A stretch of 23,010 bases of DNA from assembly GCA_937892735.1 (NCBI GenBank), contig CALBGL010000117.1, positions 1-23,010 on the forward strand, read 5' to 3'. Under the pieces are notes generated by a model. That model had not been told where the DNA came from. It saw nothing but the letters and a program-made list of their open reading frames with translations, and searched no databases. This stretch comes from an uncultured Clostridia bacterium (GTDB lineage: Bacteria; Bacillota; Clostridia; Lachnospirales; Bianqueaceae). Positions 13,304 to 22,288 of this stretch are shown here, one piece after another (position 1 is the stretch's first letter; each line of letters begins with the position of its first letter). The position numbers and the translations under genes were made by a program.

Positions 13304-14730
13304 GAGTTTGCCGCCTTCCCTTCTTCCGCGCCCACAATATTCATAACGTACAATGTACTGCCGCCTCTGCGGATCACACGCCGTCCATCCGAAAGAGGAT
13401 AGAACGCCTGTACGTCTTCTAGGGCATTATAAAACCATTCCGAACGGCCCTTCGTATCTATGCACACATAGCTGCGCCCTTCACCATAGATGATGTGATC
13501 TCCCACTGCTTGCAGGAACGAAGGATTCTCCAGCGTCGTATGATACAGTTCGGAGCCATCCATCCCATACAGCACCAGATGATTTTCGAATGACTCCGCC
13601 TCATGACTCAGCGCCTCTCCAAAGATGATTCCCAAGAAGCCATCTCCAAAGTCCATAGCCGCAATCTGATTCGTCAGCTGTTTGTTCCACACCTCAGCCG
13701 GTGTACCATCCAACCCGAACCCGATAATGCGTCCGTCGCCTGCGGCGATACAGGTATTCCCCTCGATATAAAGATCTGTGATGATCGTATCATCATAAAC
13801 AAAATTCGCGGAAATACGGTCCGTATAGGTTCCGCCTGATACCGTCAGATCAAAGAACGTCACCCGGCCGCTCAGAGTCGTACTGTCGTACGCTGTATAC
13901 GCCGTCACAAGACATGTTCCCTCATCGTTCAGAATCGCTGCCATAGGCTGTCCATCCGATGCTCCGGATGTCATTCGCCGCAACACCTGATTCCCCTCAT
14001 TCGAATACACAAGGATCTCATGCTGCAAAACATCTTCTCCGATCAGGGTAATCCACCCGTTCTCATTGATGTCACCTGTTAAAATAGGATACTGCGTGAC
14101 TACCTGATAACACAGCCCCTCCTGATTGCAGACAACGGCGCTCTTACCGCCCACATCCATCACCAGCGCATACTCGGACGCCATACACACAACAGGATTC
14201 GTCATCTGATACGTAATATTCCAGACCAATGTCTGCGGCGCGGAATACGCGCTGAGCCCATCCCCATCCCCGGACAGCACCAGGTCTCCCAGCACAGCGC
14301 TCATTCGCGTATTCTGATCGGACAACTCCCACTGATCCTCTGTCTCCCAGAGCGTATATGCCGTATTATGCCGCAGCATCTCTGAAAACGTATCCGAAAA
14401 CAGAAGCCCTACCATCAAAACTACGCATAAGGCCGCCAATATGGCCAAAACCGTCCGCTTATACGAACGGCGCGTCCGGCGCCGGGTCTGTTTGCCTTGC
14501 AATGTCTTCCGTTCCTTCAGCGGCGCATCTTCCTGAATCTCTTGTGTATCTTCTAAAGCCAGATCGATCTTTTTCCGTTCAGATGGCACCGCAAATAGTT
14601 CCTCCGCATCCACTTCTTCTCCCATGGACTGTACTGGAGGCTGCTTTGATACGGGTCTCTCCTCATAATCATCGACCCAGCTAAAATCCGCATCCGACTG
14701 TTTCTTCGATTCGGGTTGCTTTTTATTCAA
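13300..14730 (-). CDS. DUF5711-like membrane-anchored beta-propeller protein
   Basis: A 476-aa protein with an acidic, disordered N-terminus (1-75), a strongly basic stretch (76-92), one TM (about 93-112) and an extracytoplasmic domain of about 360 residues. That domain contains repeated beta-strand units of the type ALVMDVGGKSAVVCNQEG and ENHLVLYGMDGSELYHT. The architecture fits the DUF5711 family of Clostridia, found beside cvpA-type genes; the propeller fold is inferred from the repeats. The start is TTG at 14730, not ATG. AAGGAGC lies about 7 nt upstream, and the TTGA overlap with the YkvI stop supports it. No enzymatic motif is seen. Confidence 0.8.
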   Translation of the reverse strand: MNKKQPESKKQSDADFSWVDDYEERPVSKQPPVQSMGEEVDAEELFAVPSERKKIDLALEDTQEIQEDAPLKERKTLQGKQTRRRTRRSYKRTVLAILAALCVVLMVGLLFSDTFSEMLRHNTAYTLWETEDQWELSDQNTRMSAVLGDLVLSGDGDGLSAYSAPQTLVWNITYQMTNPVVCMASEYALVMDVGGKSAVVCNQEGLCYQVVTQYPILTGDINENGWITLIGEDVLQHEILVYSNEGNQVLRRMTSGASDGQPMAAILNDEGTCLVTAYTAYDSTTLSGRVTFFDLTVSGGTYTDRISANFVYDDTIITDLYIEGNTCIAAGDGRIIGFGLDGTPAEVWNKQLTNQIAAMDFGDGFLGIIFGEALSHEAESFENHLVLYGMDGSELYHTTLENPSFLQAVGDHIIYGEGRSYVCIDTKGRSEWFYNALEDVQAFYPLSDGRRVIRRGGSTLYVMNIVGAEEGKAANS

Positions 14731-15794
14731 CGTATTTGCTCCTTTTCTCTCTGTCTATTTCGAAGGCGTTTCCAGAAGATCATCCCCAGAAGAATGAGCC
14801 CCAGCGCTCCGAATAAGGGGTATACCTTTCCCACCAGTGATGAAAATCCCAAGCATCCTATCCCATATCCCAGCCCTACTACCAGAAGAATAGCTCCCTG
14901 CGCTGGTACGCCCCGTTCCCGTAAATACCGAATGCACATATATCCATCCGAAACCGCTGTAGTCAGCATGGCACCCCAAAGTACCAGACAACACAGCAAA
15001 CTCTGCACCTTGCTGTCTCTCAGCATCGCAAAGATCGGAATCTCCATCCCTTTCATTGTATCATAATTTATCAAGGATGCAAGCCCTAATATAAAACTGA
15101 GCGCCATTAAAATTCCTCCACCCAGCGCGGCGGCTCCTATGGCTGACTTCCGATCCCGAATCACGCTTTGCATCGTGCAGAGTACCGGGATCAGCGTCAA
15201 AAGATTATAGGAAATATAGAGTACACCATCGATCAGAAACCGCATGGATGGAAGTTCCTGCCAGGGAATACTTAGAGGAGCTGTCTGGAGAGATGCGCTC
15301 TGAATCATTTCGTACCCAATGCCCCCCAAACAAATCCATACCAGCATAACAATCATGACCGGAACAAGCAGCATATTGAGCCAAATAAGCCCACTCTTGC
15401 CCGCCAGGAAAATTCCCATGCTCACACCTGCCATCACAAGCAGTCCCGCATAGAAATTCCATCCCCACTCCTGTTCCATCAGTGCTCCACTGCCGGAGAG
15501 CATGGCTCCATATCCAAACAGCATGAAGAGAATTGTCACGGTCTCCATCGCTCTTGCCGGAACCTCTGGCATCAGACGCCGCAGATAGGAAGCATAATCT
15601 CTACTCGGATCCGAAAGGACAAGATAGCATATCCCAATAAATAAGAGTCCCGACAGCACAATACTGCCGAGACCCTTTTCTCCGTACTGGGTAAAAAAAC
15701 GTATGACTTCCTGTCCTGACGCGAAGCCCGCTCCAATGACCGTTCCGACCATCACTGACGACACCTTAAGAAATCCGGGTACACCTTGTTTCAT
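14727..15794 (-). CDS. YkvI family multi-TM membrane protein (APC-like)
   Basis: A 355-aa protein with about ten TM segments. The first helix motif VGTVIGAGFASGQEVIRFFT matches the start of the YkvI family, which is related to amino acid/branched-chain transporters of the LeuT-fold type. The substrate is unknown. A longer frame opens at 15914, but the ATG at 15794 has GAGGTGG upstream and begins exactly at the conserved N-terminus (MKQGVPGFLKVSSVMVGT). The gene start overlaps the upstream gene by 29 bp, and its stop overlaps the TTG start of the DUF5711 gene. Confidence 0.85.
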   Translation of the reverse strand: MKQGVPGFLKVSSVMVGTVIGAGFASGQEVIRFFTQYGEKGLGSIVLSGLLFIGICYLVLSDPSRDYASYLRRLMPEVPARAMETVTILFMLFGYGAMLSGSGALMEQEWGWNFYAGLLVMAGVSMGIFLAGKSGLIWLNMLLVPVMIVMLVWICLGGIGYEMIQSASLQTAPLSIPWQELPSMRFLIDGVLYISYNLLTLIPVLCTMQSVIRDRKSAIGAAALGGGILMALSFILGLASLINYDTMKGMEIPIFAMLRDSKVQSLLCCLVLWGAMLTTAVSDGYMCIRYLRERGVPAQGAILLVVGLGYGIGCLGFSSLVGKVYPLFGALGLILLGMIFWKRLRNRQREKEQIR

Positions 15795-16275
15795 AGCAAT
15801 CCACCTCGTCCTGTGAGACTTTAGGCCGCGGATCATCAAACAGATGGTATTCGTACTGTTTCGCGAGTTTCTGGCCATTCCAGAAATACATCGCGCGCGC
15901 GTCTTCTCTGCCATCCAGCATCATCAATATCGGACAGTCGCCAAAGAAACAGTCATGCAGCGCCCAATACTTCTGCACATCATAGATTCCATGTCCGGGC
16001 TGATTCACGGCCCATCCCACAAGCCACAGAGGCGCAAAATGCTCCTGTCTGAGCTGTTCCAGATGTCCTCGCACCGAATAAGAAAACTGAATCCTTCCTC
16101 GGCGAAAAGCCTCATTTTCCGCTTCCATCGCGGCCCTTATCACATAATAATGCTCTTCACCCAGAATATATTCCTTTCCAAATAGATAAAAGACTTGTAA
16201 TTCTCCCGGCTGCGCACTGCAATTCCTCAAAATGTATCGCTCGGTTCTCATATCCAGATAGATTCCCTGACGCAC
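15766..16275 (-). CDS. Unrecognised soluble protein of about 169 aa
   Basis: No family is recognised. The protein is rich in aromatic residues. It includes an N-terminal GIYLDMRTERYILRNC segment, the FYLFGKEYILGEEHYYVI stretch, WLVGWAVNQPGHGIYDVQKY, a cysteine pair in ALHDCFFGDCPILMML, and a hydrophilic C-terminus. There is no signal peptide or TM. The frame is open from 16338, but GTG at 16275 preceded by GGGGGAG at about 5 nt is the best start; the ATG at 16251 is another option. It begins about 80 bp after the GH115-like gene and overlaps the YkvI gene, linking the two groups. Confidence 0.65.
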   Translation of the reverse strand: MRQGIYLDMRTERYILRNCSAQPGELQVFYLFGKEYILGEEHYYVIRAAMEAENEAFRRGRIQFSYSVRGHLEQLRQEHFAPLWLVGWAVNQPGHGIYDVQKYWALHDCFFGDCPILMMLDGREDARAMYFWNGQKLAKQYEYHLFDDPRPKVSQDEVDCYETRCTRIS

Positions 16276-16354
16276 AACGACTCCCCCTTTCCAACATATG
16301 GAATAGTATATCACCATAGCCAGCGAGGATTTTGTCATTTTCCCCTGTCAATCC

Positions 16355-18346
16355 TTAAAAAGTTTTCGACGTTTTCATTGCCTCATACAGCTCCCAGTCC
16401 GTCGGATGATGATCCAGTACCAAAAGCAGCCGGACGTCGCGATCCTCCGGAGCTATCATCGTATCCCGATACCATTCGTCATGCCGAATATTATCGCCCC
16501 ATTCCCGTATGTATCCCATGACCTTGCGCGCCATATAGGCGGTATGCCGGAGATCCGCCAGGCATTCATTCTCGTAAAATCCGACAAACTCTTCCCGTTC
16601 CGAATCTCTCAACGCTGCTTCCGCCTTCTGGAAACAGACCGCGCAATCGCCCATTTCCACAAAAGCCTTCTTATACTCCTTTTTCGTAAACGCCCGATAC
16701 CCGGCCGCGAAATGCCGTACGCCAGCCATGCCGTATGCATGTACCTGTGTCTGCGCCCGGATCAGATTCAGACACTCTGTCTCCTCAGTATCCAATCCGG
16801 CTCGTATACAATCCGCCGCGAGTTTCTTCATCCGCGGTTCTGCCACGGCACAGATGCCCGCCAGATGCTCTATCTGCTCTGCCAGCGTTTTTCTGCCCGT
16901 CAGCCATTCCATGGCGCCTGCCCTGTCCGCTCCCACTAGAATCTCATGCGCCAGGATCCGAAGATTCTCCGTATACAGCTGCTCTCCCGCGTGATCATCC
17001 TCATGCGGTCCGTAAGAAGCGACCGCCTTCGGATATGTCCGATAACAGTGTGCCAGCGCTTCATTCCCTCCGCCGTACTCTTGGACAAACACTTTACTAT
17101 GACTCGCATCCGATACTGCTTCTCCCACCCAAATCTTACGAATCGCATCCAACATATATACATGCGGTTTCACATTCGAACAGTTGATGATCCAGAAATC
17201 CCTTCCTCCATTCTGCAGCACCTGCTGCAGTTCCCGATTGACAAAGTCCACCGAATTGGGCAGCATCGTGATATGATTGGCCGCCTGCAGATCATAAAAG
17301 GAGACATGGTAGTAGATCCCCTGTGGTCCCTTCTCCGCCGGATCCGGCATGGAATTCACTCTTTCACAATGCTGGTCCCGGCGCCTTGTCACCATGCGGC
17401 CAAACCCATTATCGGCCCGCACCTTGATGATCTGTGAATCCAGCTGCAGATACCCGGCCTCATAGAGTTCCATCACTTCCCCATACAAGTTCGTGCAGAA
17501 AACGGGATCCGGGATCGCTTCTCTCACGATGTCCTGTTGTACGCGTATCACTTCCTCGATCATCCGCCCCCGTTTTTCAGGTGTGTCAAATCGACCGCTG
17601 GGATCACTATCCCAGAAAGGACAATCTCCCTGTCCCCGGAAGCACAGATTCCATACAACCCGCATCTCCTTCTGCTCTCTGACCGCCTGACGCCACAGCC
17701 CGGAAAACAGATCCGGATAGGCCAGATAATCCGCCGGCAGGTCCGGATAGGCTCTGGCAAACATCTCCGCCCCCAATGGTTCTGCGTGGTGATGTGTGAT
17801 CCATAGTCCCATGTCCGCCGCCAGCTGGCGATTCCTCCGGGATTCATGATCCGTCCCCGGGATCGTGATATTGCCCCCACAACGCAGAAGCGCCTCAAAC
17901 GCCATCCTCCAGGTACTGTCATGATCCCCGTCCGGATGCCACTTCATGAACAATACCTCATCATTGAAAAACCATCCCCGGAAACGAACCTTCCACTGCG
18001 GAGAATGGATCCGGCCTTCCGGCACTTCCACGCTCTCCTGCGGAATAAACTGTTGGCGCATCCAGAACCAGAAGGGCTTGACCCCCAGGTACTGTTCGCT
18101 GAGGTACAAAAGCCCGTAGATACATCCCAGATCGGAACCGGCATAGATCCGGATCTCCGTTCTGGTCACCTCGATCCGATACGCCTCTTCCGCCATCTCC
18201 TCTTCTAACAGACAAATCTGATTGGACTCCATACGGCTTTCCTTCAGTGTATGCCGCATATCCCGCCGGATCATCTTGATAGCATACTGTACCGGCTTCG
18301 TCCCTCTTTCCGTCGTTATTTTTGTACCGCCGTGCCAAATGAACAT
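16355..18346 (-). CDS. GH115-like glycoside hydrolase (alpha-glucuronidase family), cytoplasmic
   Basis: A 663-aa protein. An N-terminal domain (about 45-110, including YRIEVTRTEIRIYAGSDLG) is of the type that precedes many glycosidase barrels. The barrel then starts at RFRGWFFNDE (121-130). Further family-like segments are NITIPGTDHESRRNRQLAAD (159-178), GLWITHHHAEPL (180-191), and WIINCSNVKPHVYMLDAIRK in the second half. These resemble GH115, whose members release 4-O-methyl-glucuronic acid from xylan. Sequence identity to characterised enzymes looks low, so GH67 or another glucuronidase-like family remains possible. No signal peptide is present, so the substrate must be imported. AGGAGGTGA lies 6 nt before the ATG. 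Confidence 0.72.
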   Translation of the reverse strand: MFIWHGGTKITTERGTKPVQYAIKMIRRDMRHTLKESRMESNQICLLEEEMAEEAYRIEVTRTEIRIYAGSDLGCIYGLLYLSEQYLGVKPFWFWMRQQFIPQESVEVPEGRIHSPQWKVRFRGWFFNDEVLFMKWHPDGDHDSTWRMAFEALLRCGGNITIPGTDHESRRNRQLAADMGLWITHHHAEPLGAEMFARAYPDLPADYLAYPDLFSGLWRQAVREQKEMRVVWNLCFRGQGDCPFWDSDPSGRFDTPEKRGRMIEEVIRVQQDIVREAIPDPVFCTNLYGEVMELYEAGYLQLDSQIIKVRADNGFGRMVTRRRDQHCERVNSMPDPAEKGPQGIYYHVSFYDLQAANHITMLPNSVDFVNRELQQVLQNGGRDFWIINCSNVKPHVYMLDAIRKIWVGEAVSDASHSKVFVQEYGGGNEALAHCYRTYPKAVASYGPHEDDHAGEQLYTENLRILAHEILVGADRAGAMEWLTGRKTLAEQIEHLAGICAVAEPRMKKLAADCIRAGLDTEETECLNLIRAQTQVHAYGMAGVRHFAAGYRAFTKKEYKKAFVEMGDCAVCFQKAEAALRDSEREEFVGFYENECLADLRHTAYMARKVMGYIREWGDNIRHDEWYRDTMIAPEDRDVRLLLVLDHHPTDWELYEAMKTSKTF

Positions 18347-18369
18347 ATCTTCACCTCCTATACGGATAG

Positions 18370-18394
18370 AAAAACCGGACTCCGAAGAGTCCGG
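18370..18394 (-). terminator. Intrinsic terminator between EIIC-like gene and GH115-like gene
   Basis: CCGGACTC and GAGTCCGG form a perfect 8-bp stem closed by a UUCG tetraloop on the minus strand, followed by five T's. It begins 5 nt after the EIIC stop and ends about 12 nt before the ribosome binding site of the next gene. This leaves no room for a promoter between them. Confidence 0.9.
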
Positions 18395-18398
18395 CCTC

Positions 18399-19496
18399 TT
18401 ATGTTTCCAGCTTCATGTCTCCGTCCTTGATCCATCCCTTGCGTCTCATGAAGGTGGAAATCCCCAGCGTAAGAATCGCCGGTAAAACGAAGTGCAGTAT
18501 CAATATCTTCAGAAGAAGAATCCATGGGTTTTCCGCCGCGGACATATCCTGCCATGTCATGAATTGTCCCACGAGTCCCGATGTACCCATGCCCGATCCG
18601 GACGGATTATCCGTCATCCGGAACCACATGGTGGATACGGGACCGAGAAGCGCTGACGCCAGCGTAGGCGGAATCCATATGCGCGGATTTCTCACAATAT
18701 TGGGCACCTGCAGCATAGATGTTCCCAGTCCCTGCGCAATCAGCCCATTAAACCCGTTTTCCTTAAAACTCGCCACCGCAAAACCAACCATCTGACAGCA
18801 GCAGCCCACCGTGGCCGCACCACCGGCAAGACCCGACAGCCCGATGATGATCGAAAGCGCCGCGGAACTGATCGGCAATGTCAATACCATACCCATCACC
18901 ACAGAAACAAGGATACCCATCCAGAATGGCTGCAACTCTGTCCAATCCTTGACCAGTGCGCCGAAAGCATTCATCGCCTCCGATAACCCGGGGCCCACGA
19001 GAATCCCGATCCATCCTCCACAGCTAAGCGTCACCATCGGCGTGATGATGATGTCCAATTTCGTCCGGCCGCTGACAAGCCGGCCGATCTCCATCCCCAC
19101 CAGCGCCGCCACAAAAGCGCCTAACGGATCACCCGGCCCCGAAAGCAGCATCGTGCTGTCCGAAAGCAGCGTACCCGCGGCAAGCTGCGAGGCATAGGCT
19201 CCGATGAAACCGACGACGCCTGATGAATACATCACCAATTTCGGCATCTTCAGATTCGCGGCCGTTCCAATCCCGATACCAAACCCAGTGGCATAATTTG
19301 CGATCGAACCCACATGGGTAAATACTCGGCCCACCCAGTTATCGCCGATGAGCCCTCCGATCTGCTTCAGGATCAACCCCACAATCAGCGTGCAGAACAG
19401 TCCCATCGCCATACCGGACAAACCGTCGATGAGATATCTCTGCATCAGTCTTCTTCCAAGACTCGGCGTCTGTTTTACAGTCGCCTTTTCCTTCAC
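18399..19496 (-). CDS. PTS EIIC-like (PTS_EIIC_2 family) sugar permease
   Basis: A 365-aa polytopic membrane protein with about nine TM helices. The core begins LMQRYLIDGLSGMAMGLFCTLIVG. Glycine-rich segments ATGFGIGIGTAANLKMPKL, GPGDPLGAFVAALVGMEIG and LSGLAGGAATVGCCCQMVGF are typical of the PTS_EIIC_2 membrane family annotated as PTS subunit IIC. No EIIA or EIIB gene is adjacent, so phosphotransfer is unproven. The frame is open from 19619, but that start lies inside the upstream terminator. GTG at 19496, with AAGGGAG about 8 nt upstream and a promoter at 19546-19574, is preferred. Its position between an ABC sugar importer and a glycosidase suggests a carbohydrate substrate. Confidence 0.85.
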   Translation of the reverse strand: MKEKATVKQTPSLGRRLMQRYLIDGLSGMAMGLFCTLIVGLILKQIGGLIGDNWVGRVFTHVGSIANYATGFGIGIGTAANLKMPKLVMYSSGVVGFIGAYASQLAAGTLLSDSTMLLSGPGDPLGAFVAALVGMEIGRLVSGRTKLDIIITPMVTLSCGGWIGILVGPGLSEAMNAFGALVKDWTELQPFWMGILVSVVMGMVLTLPISSAALSIIIGLSGLAGGAATVGCCCQMVGFAVASFKENGFNGLIAQGLGTSMLQVPNIVRNPRIWIPPTLASALLGPVSTMWFRMTDNPSGSGMGTSGLVGQFMTWQDMSAAENPWILLLKILILHFVLPAILTLGISTFMRRKGWIKDGDMKLET

Positions 19497-19545
19497 TTCC
19501 AATACTCCCTTCCATCCATAGATTTTTTTCATTGGATATGATGGC

Positions 19546-19574
19546 ATTGTACCATACTCCCCGGGCAGATGCAA
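19546..19574 (-). promoter_or_regulatory. Promoter of the EIIC-like gene
   Basis: On the minus strand TACAAT (19551-19546) is preceded by TGG (extended -10). A weak TTGCAT (19574-19569) lies 17 bp upstream. It sits just after the binding-protein terminator and gives a leader of about 43 nt to the GTG at 19496. Confidence 0.6.
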
Positions 19575-19578
19575 GACG

Positions 19579-19616
19579 AAAAAACACCGCGCTGTCCATG
19601 ACGCGCGGTGTTTTTT
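19579..19616 (-). terminator. Intrinsic terminator of the ABC sugar transporter operon
   Basis: AAAAAACACCGCGC (19579-19592) and GCGCGGTGTTTTTT (19603-19616) form a perfect 14-bp stem with a 10-nt loop and a T tract at either end. It lies 17 nt after the binding-protein stop. Confidence 0.93.
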
Positions 19617-19633
19617 CATACCATCCCCTTGCT

Positions 19634-21286
19634 TTACTGCTCTGCCAAATACCGATCCAAGGCCGCCTGATATACGGCCACATACTCGTCTGCTCCGGCG
19701 CCCGTCAGATTGTTCTGGAAGGTTTCCCAGGACTCATCTGTAACACCCGTCATGATCGAGTTGGAGATCATCTCCGTGATCAGGTTGGTCAGATCTGTCA
19801 AGTGCAGATTCAGCGTCGTATTCTCTTCCGACGTCAGTGTCACCAGCTTGAACAGATAGTCTGCCGGATAGGTCTCATACACGCCAGCCTCCTCATAGAT
19901 GTCGTCATACTCCGCCTTCTCCAGACGATAATCCGGGACCTCAAATGTCTCAAAATACCACTCCGCCGGTCCATAGAACAGTGTATTCACGCCCGGCGCA
20001 TACTGCACGGCTGCCTGATCCCCTTCGGGACCGATCTCTACTTTGCCATTCTCGTTATAACTCCAGACCTCGCCTTCTGGTCCATAGTAACCCTCGTAGG
20101 CTGTCTGCGTATCCAGCAGATTGTCCAGCCAGCGGGCGGTAATCTCCGGATACGGGTTCGTGCAAGTGATCAGCGCGCAAGGTGTCGCCACTTCCATTGT
20201 GGTATTCATCTTCGCGGAATACCCTTCTGCATTGACGGGAACCATCAGCGTATAGTCATCCTTCACCTCATCAATGCCATGGCTTAACAGCCTCCAACGA
20301 GCAATCACGCCAGCCTGCCCTTCCAGAATCTTGCTGTTCACATTCGTAGAATCCTGGGTCAGTACTTCCTGATCCACCAAACCTTCCGTATACAGAAGAT
20401 TCATCCATTCCAGCGCGTCTCGGAAACCATCCATTCGTGCATTTAACCGAACCTGCGCGTTATCGTCGATAGAAACCCACTTATCATTCTCCGGAACGCC
20501 GAAGAATGCGAGACTCATCTTATAAAAATCCGTTAGTACGACTTCCATCGGATATTCATCCGAAGCATCTCCGTTACCATTCGCATCCTCATCTCGAAAG
20601 GCACGCAGCACATCCGTCAGTTCATCTATCGTTGTCGGCATCTCCAGACCCAGGTTGTCCAGCCAGGTCTTGTTGATGAAGTCCATATTCCCACTATGAA
20701 TATCCTGCGCTACGATATAACCGATGGAATACATCTTTCCATCCGAGGCCTTCAGACTTTCTACAATCGAAGGATCCATCGTCACTCTTTCATTATAGAT
20801 GGGCATATACTCCTCGATCAGATCGTCCAAGGGAATAAAAATACCTTGTACTACGCCGTATTCCTCATCGTCTACTACGTCTCGGTTCATCACGATATCA
20901 TTATACTCTCCGGATACTAACATCAGATTCAGCTTAGTTGCCCAATCCGACTGTGTCGCCACATCGAAAGTAACATGAATATTGGTTTCTTCTTCTAACT
21001 GCTCATAGAACCAGAGATTATCCCAATCAATCTGGTCTGTGTCTCGACAATATTGGAAGATGGACAACTCGATCTTATCATTCACAATCGGCAATCCTTC
21101 CGCATTCATGTTCTCCACGCTTCCTCCCTGGGTCGCGTTCTCCTGTGATTCCTCTGCCAGCGCTGAACTTTCTGTCGCAGCGCTGGATTCTCCACCGCCG
21201 GAACTGTTGTTGCCGCCAGAACAGCCCATCATGCTTCCCAGCACCAATAGCAGTACCATCAGCAGTGACAATACTTGCTTTTTCAT
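19634..21286 (-). CDS. Extracellular solute-binding lipoprotein of a sugar ABC transporter (LplA-like)
   Basis: A 550-aa lipoprotein. The signal peptide (MKKQVLSLLMVLLLVLGSMM) ends at a lipobox with Cys22, followed by a Gly/Ser/Glu-rich linker (23-65). The mature fold begins at IELSIFQYCRDTDQIDW. The size, the EQLEEETNIHVTFD and KLNLMLVSGEYNDIVM segments, and the two LplBC-type permeases beside it fit the large family 1 binding proteins for oligosaccharides in Clostridia. It captures sugar outside the membrane; the ligand is not known, but the nearby GH115-like gene hints at uronic-acid-substituted xylo-oligosaccharides. AAAGGAGG precedes the ATG at 21286. A 62-bp gap with a small hairpin over the permease stop separates it from the permease gene. 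Confidence 0.92.
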   Translation of the reverse strand: MKKQVLSLLMVLLLVLGSMMGCSGGNNSSGGGESSAATESSALAEESQENATQGGSVENMNAEGLPIVNDKIELSIFQYCRDTDQIDWDNLWFYEQLEEETNIHVTFDVATQSDWATKLNLMLVSGEYNDIVMNRDVVDDEEYGVVQGIFIPLDDLIEEYMPIYNERVTMDPSIVESLKASDGKMYSIGYIVAQDIHSGNMDFINKTWLDNLGLEMPTTIDELTDVLRAFRDEDANGNGDASDEYPMEVVLTDFYKMSLAFFGVPENDKWVSIDDNAQVRLNARMDGFRDALEWMNLLYTEGLVDQEVLTQDSTNVNSKILEGQAGVIARWRLLSHGIDEVKDDYTLMVPVNAEGYSAKMNTTMEVATPCALITCTNPYPEITARWLDNLLDTQTAYEGYYGPEGEVWSYNENGKVEIGPEGDQAAVQYAPGVNTLFYGPAEWYFETFEVPDYRLEKAEYDDIYEEAGVYETYPADYLFKLVTLTSEENTTLNLHLTDLTNLITEMISNSIMTGVTDESWETFQNNLTGAGADEYVAVYQAALDRYLAEQ

Positions 21287-21348
21287 AGCAATCCTCCTTT
21301 ATAGATATGATATTTATCATAAGCCCGTGGCTCTGATACAGAGTTACA

Positions 21349-22278
21349 TCAGCCCTTGATCGAACCGATCATGACACCCTTTACGAAATACTTCTGCATG
21401 AATAGATACAGAATGACCGCCGGAACAGTCGATACAATGATCGCGCAATATTTCACCACATTGGCGATTCGAATCTTCTCCTGCTGATTCTGCATATCAT
21501 CAAACATTTGCGCAAAATCGGAAGCATTGTAATTCAGTGTCGCCAGAATCTGCCGCAGCACCGTCTGCAGCGGAAGAATATCTGTATCCGTCATATACAC
21601 CAAGCCAGTATAGTAATCATTCCACTTACTTACACCATAGTACACGCTCAAAACCGCGACGATCGTGGCACTCAAGGGCAACACAATCTTGAAGAAATAC
21701 TGAAAATGACTGGCGCCATCAATGGAAGCCGCCTCATATAGCTCATTAGGAATTGAGGTCTGGATATAGGTTCTGGCCACCATCAGGTTCCATACGGATA
21801 CCATTCCCATAAGAATCATGATCCATGGACTGTTATAGAGTCCCAGGTCTCGCATCCAAAGAAAGGTAGGAATCAACCCGCCGCTGAAAAACATGGTAAA
21901 AACAACCAGAAAATTAAATATGCCCTTCCCCAGGAACCTTCTGGAAAGCCCGTATGCCATCGTCAAGGTAACCATTACAGAAAACACTGTGCCTGCCAGA
22001 GTATAAATAATCGAATTCAAGTAGGATCGCCATAGCTGACCATACTCGAAGATTGCCTCATATCCCACCCAGGAAAAATCCACCGGTACAAATAGTACTT
22101 CTCCCTGTGTGACTGCGTATGGATCGGATACCGATGAAATTAAAACCACATATAAGGGATAAATCACAAGAACCAATACTATAATCCAGATGATCATGTT
22201 GACGGTATAGAAGATCCGATCCGATGTCGTATCCTTAATCTTATTGCGCGTCACACCGCTCTTTTTCTCTTTGTTCAT
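21349..22278 (-). CDS. Carbohydrate ABC transporter permease (LplC/MalG-like)
   Basis: A 309-aa membrane protein with six TM helices: the first at about 28-50, the next four between about 85 and 225, and the last near 280-300. The cytoplasmic EAA loop reads YEAASIDGASHFQYFFKIVLPL, the docking site for the ATPase. The C-terminus FVKGVMIGSIKG is typical of MalG/LplC-type subunits. It pairs with the permease encoded 10 bp upstream; no ATPase gene is in the window, so a shared MsmK-type ATPase is probable. The ATG at 22278 follows AGGAGGTG closely. Confidence 0.95.
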   Translation of the reverse strand: MNKEKKSGVTRNKIKDTTSDRIFYTVNMIIWIIVLVLVIYPLYVVLISSVSDPYAVTQGEVLFVPVDFSWVGYEAIFEYGQLWRSYLNSIIYTLAGTVFSVMVTLTMAYGLSRRFLGKGIFNFLVVFTMFFSGGLIPTFLWMRDLGLYNSPWIMILMGMVSVWNLMVARTYIQTSIPNELYEAASIDGASHFQYFFKIVLPLSATIVAVLSVYYGVSKWNDYYTGLVYMTDTDILPLQTVLRQILATLNYNASDFAQMFDDMQNQQEKIRIANVVKYCAIIVSTVPAVILYLFMQKYFVKGVMIGSIKG

Positions 22279-22288
22279 ACCGCACCTC

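Noticed and set aside
14727..15914. Longer 395-aa start for the YkvI-type gene
   Set aside because: The added N-terminus lies within the upstream gene and is Arg/Ser-rich, whereas the ATG at 15794 has a good ribosome binding site and the family's N-terminus.
19532..20287. 251-aa plus-strand frame opposite the binding-protein gene
   Set aside because: It starts in an intergenic promoter/terminator region and lies antisense to a clear lipoprotein gene.
21307..21320. Small palindrome ATGATATTTATCAT between permease and binding-protein genes
   Set aside because: Short, AT-rich and not near a recognisable promoter; likely chance.
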